A DNA stretch of 64,000 bases from Uranotaenia lowii (Eukaryota > Arthropoda > Insecta > Diptera > Culicidae). Location: assembly GCF_029784155.1 (NCBI RefSeq), contig NC_073692.1:420071440-420135439 (forward strand), given 5' to 3'. The translations under genes were made by a program, and so were the position numbers. Below the pieces are notes generated by a model, which saw only the letters and a program-made list of their open reading frames with translations, was not told where the DNA came from and did not search any database. Shown piece after piece: positions 22,397 to 32,980 of the stretch; the first letter of the stretch is position 1; each line of letters starts with the position of its first letter.

Positions 22397-24012
22397 AGTT
22401 CAAGAAACCAAATTACCTATGTTTTTTCAATACTATCTTCAAAAGATGAATTGAATGCGTTGTAATAAACTTGTAAAAAATTCGATTAAGAAAATAATTT
22501 GAACCAAACAGCGTTTCGTTTCGGTAACCGAAAAATATAGAAAAAAAATTAATTTCATTTTAGACCTAATTTAATGACACTCCTAGAATAAATCACTTCT
22601 TTTTTATCTTCCTGAACTGAATTAAAATGTCAATTTTAAACAAAATTTGATTACTTAAACTCAAGAGAAAAGTTCTGAAACGATAGTTTTGACAAAATGC
22701 GCTTCAAAATTGTCAAGGTATTCGATTTTCCAGATATTTTTTTATTCCAGCAGTTTTATGGAAATATAGTAACTTACTACCTACATCTGAAGGTAGTAAG
22801 TTGCTATCGGAATACCGGTATATGAACTTTTCATTTACCGTGGTTAAATAAAAATGAATCTTTCGATTGCTTCGATTCAGAAGAAGAAACCATTGGTAAA
22901 CTTAATTATATATCTATCAATGATTTTGAAGAACGAAGCTTATGATGAAAACGGGTTTTACGTATTTCCCGAACATAATGATTCAAATTTCTATAGATTT
23001 AGGCTCATTGCTCGCAATTGCCGTAGTCCGTTTAGGCACTTATTTTACAAGAGACCTTGTGCTCGACCTTAGGCCAATTTTAGCATGTATTTCGTATAAT
23101 TTTCAAAAGCTTGTTGATATTTTACTAGTATTTCCTTCAACCAGCCAACCAACCAACCAATCAAATCCACTTAGCCCATATCGCATCACAATCGTTTTCC
23201 CGATACAATGAAAAGGCGAAAGCATCAGCATTAGGGTGTCCCAAAATTCCACAATGTCTAGGAATCTGGAGGCTCACTCTCCAAATGGTAGAACAAACTT
23301 TTGTATTGGGACAACTGAAAACAATGTTTAGAGGTTCCGCAAACGCGATCTTTAAAAAAGTCCACTTTTAAAAGATTTGATTTGAAAAAAAATGGGATCT
23401 TAAATTTATACACAATAAATATATTTTATTTATTTTTTATTTTATTTTGTAAAAGACTACACGTTAAAAAATTAAAAAAATATCCAAATTAGTATAAACA
23501 TTCAAAATCAGCAAGCTACTTTCTTGAATTTTTTTTAAATTTATTCAAACATGGTTTTTCGACTAACAAAAATTGCATTTGTTTTGCATTTAAACTTGAC
23601 TGAACAAAGTTTGTAGTGTGTATTTTTGTGTGAAATGATATTAACGGTTCAATCCTTATTAAAAATCACAATGTAGAATTTTTTTTTTAATAATTTATCA
23701 AATTTGTCTTAATGAATACCTACTTGAAAATCCAAACACTTGCAAAAAAACTAAGATAATTTATGGGAATCATTAGATGGCTATAATCGAATTTTAGCTA
23801 AACCTGATAACGAGAAGGAATTGCACTAAATCTCGAGTGTGAAAAGGATTCTAAAAAACATTCTGTTCTTGAGAAGCATAAAAAACTGGTTTTTCATCAA
23901 ATTTTTATTTCTTGATCAATCGATTGCTTTTTTAAGTTGATTTTAATAAAACTTTAATGAAGACTTACATTTCACCTGAAAACTGCAACTCGATTGGATT
24001 TAAATCAAAGAA
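22397..24012. other. AT-rich intergenic stretch
   Basis: There is no recognised gene or element. The frames at 22854-23072 and 22942-23211 overlap and are of low complexity. A strong hairpin lies at 22766-22807 and a short ACCA-type run at 23148-23160. Confidence 0.6.
22766..22807. repeat. Perfect short hairpin
   Basis: aacttactacct (22771-22782) and aggtagtaagtt (22791-22802) are exact inverse complements with an 8-base loop. Beyond one T/G position the pairing continues, giving about 17 paired positions. It stands alone in AT-rich DNA with no adjoining gene. Confidence 0.7.
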
Positions 24013-24138
24013 GTTATTGAAGGTTAAAGATTGAATTTTGGTCGCAAATTGTCATACAAAACGCACTGAGTAAAATGTACTCATTGTGTGTTAAACGAAA
24101 ATTTGCGACCAAAATACAATCTTTGAAACGCAATAACG
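24013..24138. repeat. Imperfect long hairpin (~126 nt)
   Basis: aattttggtcgcaaatt (24034-24050) pairs with aaatttgcgaccaaaat (24099-24115), extended outward through aaagatt/aatcttt and gttattg/caataac. The inner part, around cactgagta and tactcattgtg, also pairs. The transcript would fold into a long imperfect stem resembling a small MITE or a pre-miRNA-like hairpin. Confidence 0.6.
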
Positions 24139-24329
24139 ATAATTTCGTAAATTATGTATGATATGCGAGCTCAGTTTGTTTCCTGAAATTCACGTAGATT
24201 CCACAAGATTTTCAGGATGGAGAAAATCTATGTACATTTTCAGGTAGCGATAATGTGATTTTGTTTTTGAGTATATAAATACGTTACAACAGTTAGGAAT
24301 TTTTTTCTAATATAAAAAAAATTTTAATT

Positions 24330-27300
24330 GATATGGGGATTTTTTTTATTATCTGACTGGTTTGCCTCAGGGTCTTCAGATCTTCCCCAAAATTTAAAAT
24401 TGGGCTCATTTTAACGACTTCAAAAACATGTATTTTTTCAAAATTCTAACACTTTTATTTTTCGAGTTAGATTTGGTTGTTTTTTTTTTTGATAAAATAA
24501 AACCATATTACAAAGCTACATAACTCTGTTATTTTTCAACGGAAATCATAAATCAGCACATCAAAACGTATCGAAATTTCACCAGCTTTATTATTAGTTG
24601 AATTTTGGAGTCAGTTGTGCTGTAAACACTCTACAAGGCATGAAAAATTGTGTTTTTATCAGCTTTGATCAGTACCTTTGTTTCCTTGTTGTTAAGCGCG
24701 CTACCTTCTTATGTGAGAGCAGTTGTTCGACCATTGTTTGTTTTCGATGCAAAGAAAAGAGATATATTGTCATTATTTCTTTCATAACTCTTAAAGGAGA
24801 CATTGGCCCACTTTGGAGTCCTCAGATGAAAGTTGCATCAGGCTATACATTGATTTTTTTTTGCAGAACATTCTGTGATGCAGCCGGTTCTTTTAGACAC
24901 CATTTAAAGTTTGTTTACGATTTTTCATGTTAAAGGTCACTATTAAAATTTTTATAAATATTTCATTTGAAAACTTGGTAAAATGATGTTTTATTGTTCA
25001 AAACTTTTTTATGATTTCCGTTGGAAAATAACAGAGTTGTTTAGCTTTGAAATATGGTTTTATCTATATATATAAAAATGAATGTTTGTCTGTCTGTCTG
25101 TTCCCTATAGACTCGGAAACTACTGAACCGATCATCGTCAAAATTGGCATCTGAGGGTTTTTGAGGCCGGGGATGGTTTCTGTAATAGTCAAAACTCCAT
25201 CCGACTCAAGGGAGGGAGGGCTTCCATACAAAATTTGTAGTTTTTCGAAACAAATTAAAGTCATGACATCCATTTTCTCGAGATTTTTTCTTCCCTTGGG
25301 CGGTTTGTTTTTCGTCTCCATGGTCGAGGCGTCGCGAGTCAACGTCGCAAAAGGATAGTGACCATGGCATAGCATACTGATCAGTGGGAATATTTTGGCG
25401 CGTATTTCTCAACCAAGAATATTTTCAATGCAAGGGGTGGCGATATGAAGCCTAGATGTGATTTTTTTTTCTACTTGATTCCTAGCTCATTTGTACAGCA
25501 CACGGTTATGAATGACGCCTAGATGAGACCCAGTTTGAAATTTTGCCGATCGAATAAAACATATACATACATTTTTTTTTTGCCAAAATCTGGAATTGAA
25601 AAGTTATGGCATCCATTTTTAGAGATTTTCTTTTATTTGAGGGGTTTGTTTTTCGTCTCTATGGTCAAGCAAACGTCGTCACAAGTGGATAGTAACTAAA
25701 TCATACTGTTCATTGATCGCTGGACTAATTTAACAAATAGGCGCCTGTTCCTCAACCAAGTACCTATGTTTCTTATGCACGTGGGGACGATATGCAACTT
25801 TGATGTGTTTTCTCTTGCTTAATTGCACGTGGTAATAAATAACGCCTAGATGTAACACGGATTGGTATTTTATCAATCGAATCAAAACCAATTGAAAGAT
25901 TTGCAAAAATACTACCATATTTAGTTCGTGTTAATGTAGGTAGCATTCGACTTTTCATTCAAGGAACATTAGAACATGTTCAAACGTTCAACTTTTTCTG
26001 TTAAAAAAAAATTATGTTTTCTTCTAGAAATTGTTACTTCGGCCCAAATACACAACGGAAACGAATTTAGAAATGCATATGGGAGTTTTTTATTTCAAAT
26101 AACTCTGAAAAAACCATCGTACTTTTTGATTACATACTAATTCAAGTACGTACTTAATATGAAAAGTGTTTTTGTGTTTCATGGCTGCATAAAAGAGACT
26201 TTTGATCCGCTTCGTTTTTAAAAAGCGAGACTTTAGAACTGATATTCAACTGGACGCAAAATTTTTATGAGAAATTTTTAGTAAACCCTTAAAGTGATAA
26301 ATACAATATTCCCTCCTGTCAACTTACACGGTAGGCCAAGGGCAAACGTCGAACTTTTTAGAAATTCATCTTCAAAATGATTCAATATGTTGGAAAGACC
26401 TGAAGGGGTATTCAGAATGTTGAAACTGAAGCGAATATTGACAATTCTTAAATGTCTTTGTAAATGAAGGTCATTCCGTTTGAACAGCATTCGTTAAAAG
26501 TGGAGTAACAAACATAAATTTATACTGCAGGAATACTGAAGATATATCAGTGAAACTTGATAGAACAAAAAACAGGAATACGTATTAAATCCATTTTAAA
26601 GCCATTACTCTGACGCATCTGTAAATAAGCTTTGCATTGACACTTGCCCCAATATACGGGACAAATGTAACCTTAGAAATTTGATTTTTCCAACATTTTT
26701 GAGTGTTTGATTTTCAAAAAGAAAATTTAAAAAAAAACGCTGAGAACTTATTTAGTGATGCAACTGATATTTTTTTTAAATATTTATATTTTTTGCCGTA
26801 GTAAATTTAAAAAAAAAAAAGAAATTTGCACTGTATTTAATACATAACAAATTGATTATATTTTTTATTACCATGATAAGTGTTGTTTGGGGAAACTTCA
26901 AGCTATAATGTCTCATGTCCACGAGTTTGGAATATGGCGAAGCATTTTTTAACATAATTTTGGCGCAAAAAGGATAGATATTCAAACTGCTTCGTAGGCG
27001 AGGATGGTGAAAAAAGCTGTTTGAAAATGGTTATTAAAAATTCTTTTCATCGTTTTTTTTTAAATTTCTATACCTTATTTTTTCAACTCCAAAAAATACC
27101 CCAAGCTTAAAGCTTATCAGGAGCTGGAAGTGCTCATAATACAAAATATTAGGAATATACTCAAAAAACTGTCTCGATTCACGCTATTCATCGGTTTTAA
27201 AAATTTTATCTCCATAAAGTACAATTTGCAATAAATTCCAATATGCGAATCTTTATCTTTCAATTAGTAATTTATGTAAACTCGAGCCGGTTAAATTTGC

Positions 27301-27823
27301 CTACTTTCTTCATGCAGTGGGGACAAAATTGGAAAAAATGGGGGAGCTCCAATGTAAATTTAAGATAAAGAGCTTTTCAAAGAAGGGACCATATTTAAAA
27401 AGGTATTTTTGGGTACAGAGTACAAATTTCAGTTCTTGAAAAACGAGTTTAGAGATAAAGTTTCAGTAAATAATATAAACCATCTTTGAATTGCAATTCA
27501 GAACTGCAGCTACAGCTCTCATTTCAAAGTTGTTGGTTCTGAAGTATGATGAGGTTTGATTTAAAAAAATGCTCTCTAAAATGTAAATTTGAATAAATTT
27601 TTACAAATTACATTTATTTTCGGAAGGTGTAGCAAAGCACAACGGGTCAGCTAGTTTTATTTACAAAAAAAAATTAACCAAATCTAACTTGAAAAATTAA
27701 AATGTTAGAAATCTGTAAAAATCTGTTTTTAAGTCGTAAAAATGAACCCAATTTTCTATTAAGGTGAAGATCTGAAGACCCCCGGCGCAAACCCGTCAGA
27801 TAATAAAAAAAAATCCTCATATC
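24330..27823. mobile_element. Long-inverted-repeat (foldback) DNA element split by HINE copy B
   Basis: The left end gatatggggattttttttatt recurs inverted at the right end (aaatcctcatatc, to 27823). The left arm is about 24330-24595. The right arm is in two pieces, 25000-25063 and 27656-27823, separated by HINE copy B. The joined arm pieces match the left arm in order, so the original element was about 0.9 kb. Shared landmarks are gggtcttcagatcttc and gtcttcagatcttcacc, which read as inverses of each other. The 111-codon frame at 24598-24933 resembles no transposase. I cannot define a TSD, so the superfamily is open. Confidence 0.75.
25064..27655 (-). mobile_element. HINE/Helentron-like element, copy B
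   Basis: The copy is in reverse orientation, from ctatatatataaaaatgaatg with a GTCT tract (25086-25100) to the start motif gcacaacgggtcagctagt. It is the longest undisrupted copy here (2,592 bp). It interrupts the right arm of the foldback element. Using the left arm as the unoccupied reference, the flanks ggttttat and tttat join to ggttttattttat with no duplicated bases, so the insertion made no TSD. That is expected for Helitron-type rolling-circle elements. There is no Rep or helicase coding. Confidence 0.65.
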
Positions 27824-28560
27824 TATGAATCGAATCTGCTGTAAATTTCACGTTGACTGCATGATTTAGGCGTTCAGAATCAGAGAGAGATAAATTCAAA
27901 GTTTTCAATTCCCTTTTTTTTTGTAAAACCTAAGTTTTGCACTAGAGATAGATTAAGATCAGATAAATCGATAATTGAACTAAATTTAGAATCGATGATT
28001 TTACACTTATCTCCCTCTGATCATGAGGGCTTCAATCCAAATGTGGCGTGTTGAAAACAAGTTTTAGCTAGCTGCAATAACTTTCAGCAGGTATTAGTTT
28101 TGTTTCACAGAGCCCAAAAAGATTGATTTCTCTAGATTTTTTTAACCTCATTTTGTTTTATAAACAAAACACTATATAAAATGTTCACAATGTTGGAAGA
28201 GCAAACACAGTTGGTAAATAAAACTTAAGATAATTTTTCATCAATCTCGTTTGTCTGGAACGACACAAACTTTAAGTATAGCGAAGCCAAAATTAATTTT
28301 TTTGTTATCAAAACACAAAACATAATAAGAACATTTTTTGTTTTCTATTTTGCGATGAATCCCACAAACGTTAGTCTCGGAGCATGTGGAAGCTTATATG
28401 AAGCCTCATATGAAATGTCTAAATCAACTCTAAAATTAACAAAATCGATGGCTTTATGACGTGACAATTCCATCTAGTTTAACAATATTTTCGTTCTTTT
28501 GAGCATCTAAATTATTTAACATCTTTTAAAGATTTTTGGAACATCAAAATTACAACAATT
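27824..28560. other. AT-rich intergenic stretch
   Basis: No gene, terminal repeat or RNA motif is seen. Several ATCGAT words occur around 27960-28000. Confidence 0.6.
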
Positions 28561-29680
28561 CCACAATTTTTATTTGAATGGCTTCCCATTTCGACTGTTC
28601 TCAAACGCCAGAAGGTTGTTCATTGATCGGACTTTCGAACAATGACTACACCAGGGGAAATTACGGCTCCGAAATACATTGTCCCTGCAGGTTGTTGTCT
28701 CGTTGCCTGATCAGAGGTTTCCGATACAAAATTGAAAATAAAAAACCGGAAAAGAACACAGAAAAAATGATATTCCCCAAGCTCTCGTTCGACATCAGCG
28801 TTATGCCCGGCTAAACGGAAGGAAGGAAGCGAACAAGAAAGTCAGCGATCCAGGACATCATTCGACAAACAACGACAACGATGTTATAATAACAATAACA
28901 GTCACTCACGCGAAATGCATTTTCATTTGTTTTTATGCTAACGACGATTTTCCACCCGCGGAGGTGGAAAACTGGTCAAATTCGATGGGAAAAAGAAAGT
29001 TCCTAAAACCACACCACAGCACATCGCCCCTAAAAACCAAGACTGATGATGGTGTGTAGGTACCGAGCCGGGATTTTGGTGTTGCTCCTGCAGAACAAGT
29101 CGTCGCCGTTCGATGGGATCCTCCCACGCCAATTTCGCGAAGCAGTTCCGGAGTAAAACAGCACCCCGGGCACTTGTGGCGAGAAAGAAAAGCTTTCCCA
29201 AAAACACCGTCGGACGAGTAGAAGAGCAGAAGCGCAGACGGCGAGAGCAACAGCAAAGCAACATTCGGCTAATCATAATGGAAAATAAATCATGAGCTAG
29301 CAATTTGCACTTTTCCCGAAACGGCGATGTTGATATTGCTGCTGTTGCTGATGGTGTGTGGAGATGATTGGAAAGCAGAAAACCGTGCAGTTAGTTTATG
29401 ATGAACCCGGTGCCCTAAATGCCAAAATCAGCAAGAGCAGCGGCCATCTCGGAGTTCGGGTCTTTCCGGGATTTGGATGTCGAAATTTTGGCTTTTGCTT
29501 TGTTTCATAGCAGTCGTTTCCGGGTGGAAAATTCGAAGCAGCAGCATTGATTTAAGGAAGTGATTGTACTCTTTTCTCGCGAGCGGTGATTTTGTTTGCC
29601 AGCCAGGGTGAGTTTATTTTTCCACTTGAGCGAGCGAGCTTCCGATTTCGGAAGAATGAGTAAATAGGGTGCAGTGCATA
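28560..29680. other. Higher-complexity unique island, possible host promoter/UTR
   Basis: Composition shifts to balanced and partly GC-rich, with purine-rich runs and almost no long A/T runs. Overlapping frames exist on both strands (for example 28933-29256, 28938-29303 and 29113-29295), but none shows a recognisable domain and they contradict each other. A gag/gcg-rich word cluster occurs near 29625-29645. Such islands in AT-rich insect DNA often mark conserved non-coding or first-exon sequence; that reading is inference. Confidence 0.3.
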
Positions 29681-32400
29681 AATGACTTCCGGTGAAGCAT
29701 TTGGCTGGTGGGGATTTGCTGAGAAAGTTCTTTATAGCTGCAGCATAGAAAATATCTCAAAGCTTTGCTATTTCTATACTGGCTGTATGATGATAATTTA
29801 TGATGCTAGAATCCATAACGCACGCTCAACATTTGAAAGTGCGTGCATATGTTTAATGTTTTATAAGTAAAAAAAAATAAAAGATATCTACTAGTTATTT
29901 TTAATTGAACCCTATGATACTAGATACAGTAATGCATATAACTTTAAATTATTCTCATTATAAATTTTAGATTCTCATGAAGGTCGCCATTATTTTAAGG
30001 TACAATTAATTTTTGAACCAAATGCACTTATATCTGGCTAAACGGCCACTTGTTACACGTATAGATGTCAAAAAAAAAAAAAATTCCCGGATATACCGGA
30101 ACCGGGCAAGTTCAGGCTAATTTATGTAAAAACCTGTCAAACTCTGAGCATTTGACTTCAAAAATTTAAACCGAAAATACGGGCTAAATCCGAGTAAATT
30201 TGATCAAAACCACAGAAATATTCAATTAAAATCAAGAAGAAAACACTTGAAATATTGGTTTTTTCATCAAAATATATCAACAGAATTTTAACGTGGCTTT
30301 CACAAACCTGTTTATGATAACTCAGGTAAATTTTGCTCAAAATAATCCGTGTTTGGACGCAAAAAAAATTATAATGATTAAATTTGAGTTTTTTGTAAAA
30401 ATTTTCAAGTTAAGTAAACAAAAAACCTCGTAAAATCCGACCATTTTTCAATTAAATCTGGGCAACTAGACCAGACCGAAATTTTCCTATTTTTTTTTGT
30501 AAAAAATCCGGGCAATCCGACAAGCGTAGAATTACACATTCTTCATCAGTGGACTCAAAATACAAAAAAAAAACTTCGACGTCGCAGGTAGGTGCATCTC
30601 ATTAAAACTAAACTCTTTAATGATAAGTGAGTTATCATATGTGTATTTTTCTTTCATCCGTCATGACCGGAGCCAAAACTGTGAGGTGATGTTAGACCAA
30701 ATTACTTACACAACAACGGTGTCTCTAACAGAACAATTTATTTATCAAAAATAAGCATCGCTAGTTTTTGCACCATTTCGAAAGCTGTGACTTTCCCCTT
30801 TTATTTGACCCCAAATTTTAAATAATTCTTCGGAGGGTCTCGAACATTTTATTTTTTTGAAGGTTATACAAATTAAGATAAAAGAGTTGAAATGACGTAA
30901 AAAGAGTGATTATTATTTCATTTAAACAATCTAACTAAACTTCTCATCACTGATTGTACCAAGACTAGTAATAGTATTCTACCAACTTAGTTATTGATTG
31001 TAATGTGTTCAAGTGTTCAGGATGGTTTATTTACATAAAAAATTAATCTTATACATAAATTTGTTCAGGGTTATCTGAAGTAAAGAGCATTCATTGAGGG
31101 GTTTATTATAAAAATGAGTCTCCTATTTTTCTTGATTTTTTTTAACTCATTTCATACTATGAGCAAAGTAACATCTTGAATATGTGCATAATCTAGGCAA
31201 ATGAATATAGACAAATTATTTGAAGCCTTTCAACTCAGTGCAATAAATTGTGTAAGAGACATGATATTATTTTTGATTGCATGAAAAAAAGAAAAAGACA
31301 TCCAAAGATAACCTTAAATGCCAAAATCCACAGACCAATGTTTGCAGTGTTTAATATAGTTTCATATTATACTACCAGATAAAAACTCGCGTTTTTCATT
31401 TCATCAAGGAAATATGAAAAAATAAATGTTGAACAAATACAAAATTTTGGAGAGCTAAATAAAAATTTTTCAGAAAATCAAAATGATTAAACCCCATTGC
31501 AAAAGAATTTAAAATATATTTTTTAAAATATTGTATAAAATCAAATCAACCTCAAAAAGTTGTTGGTGTTAAGATGTTGTTATCTTATTTTTTCCTTTGT
31601 TAAGAAAAAAACAATGACAAACATAAAGTTCATTTCTTTTACTTCTGGCGAAAAATGAAAAATCTTGAATTTTCACCTGAGAAATGTGTGTAAACTCAAA
31701 TTCGACCATATTTTCACTAAAATGCAAGCAAGGCAATCAAACAAAACCAAAAGGTTTTTTGGTTTTATATATGACACTTTACGATCCTTGTGGTACCTTT
31801 GACGCGAGTTGAACAATCGATTAACAGTGATCATAAAACAAAAAAAATAAAGGAATGAAAGATTTTCAACAAAGATATTTTGTTTTGATATCCTGGACGA
31901 TTAATTTGGGCTTAAATGTTACAAGAAAGTCCAATTTGTTTTGGAATTCCAAGTATTTGTTGATAAAAATCCTCACACACACTTAGTTGAAAATATAAAT
32001 ATCTAAATTTTCAAGAAAAACAGAAGACATATTTTTTATAATAAAACCCATGGATGAATGCTATTTACTTCAGATTCTCCTAACTAAATTTTTATAAAAG
32101 GTTGATTTTTAATGTAAATAAACCATTCTGAATATTTAAACATTCTTGTATATACACTCAGAAAAATACTCTTATGTATGCCATGAGATTGTCTTATGAA
32201 GTGGCGCCATAAGTAAAATCTTTGAAATTCATAAAATTGTCTTATGACGCAAATGAATTCTTCGAATGCACCACTTCTTCAATGAGAGATTGTTGCTTTT
32301 CATAAGAGGATCTTATGGAAACAGGAAATCGCACGTATCCCAATAAAAAATCAAAATTTTCGATGTTTTCTTTTTTTTCTTGCTAATTTGACCTGGGCCG
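29681..32400. other. AT-rich intergenic stretch with degenerate repeats
   Basis: There is no gene. Words such as aaccgggcaagttc (about 30100) and tccgggcaatccgac (about 30507) look like pieces of an old degenerate repeat that also appears near 3425-3500. Near 32155 a segment beginning acactcagaaaaatac may be the edge of a MITE that includes the following inverted repeat. Confidence 0.5.
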
Positions 32401-32420
32401 AACAGAGCACTAGCAATCAT

Positions 32421-32980
32421 GGCACGATGAGCATTTTCTGCTGTAAAATCTAGCAGCGAATTCAACTCGATGAAGTCAACTGAATAATAGAGCTACAGCT
32501 TGGCTTGTTTTGTCTGTCGATTTGGCCTATTGGTAAGGTGTCGGAGAGGTAATCAGTAGACTCGAGTTCGATTCCTGTTCGAGGGGATTTTTTTTTCACA
32601 TACCATTCATGATCATTTTTTTTTATTGTTACATTATACGGCTAGTAGCATCATCCGTCAACAAAACACCAGAAACATAATGTATGAGCATGTGTTAATT
32701 GTTTGAATTTTACAAACAGACCTAGATTGTATTGTTATTGCTTTGTTTGATGAATCTACGCCTCACCATTTAGTGCAAAATGCATCGATCATGAATGATA
32801 AATGAAAAAACAATCACCTTGACCAGGAATCGAACTCGAGTCTACTGATTACCTCTCCGATACCTTACCAATAGGCCAAATCAACAGATGAAACAAGTCA
32901 AGCTGTAGCTCTATTATTCAGATGATTTCATCGAGTCGAATTCCCTGCTAGATTCCCGGGCAAAAAACGCTCATCGTGCC
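32421..32980. repeat. Inverted repeat with a tRNA-like unit in each arm
   Basis: Arms of about 195 bp (32421-32616 and 32786-32980) face each other across about 170 bp. Each arm carries an A-box-like tggcctattgg (32523-32533; inverse at 32868-32878) and a B-box-like gagttcgattcct (32564-32576; inverse at 32825-32837) at tRNA-like spacing. The arms have diverged slightly but remain alignable throughout, including outside the tRNA-like part. It is either a SINE pair inserted in opposite orientation or a foldback element that captured a tRNA-like sequence. Confidence 0.75.

Noticed and set aside
24330..27823. One large 3.5-kb autonomous transposon with inverted ends
   Set aside because: The middle 2.6 kb is a HINE-like copy with its own ends, found elsewhere in the window. 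Without it the host element is only about 0.9 kb and non-coding.
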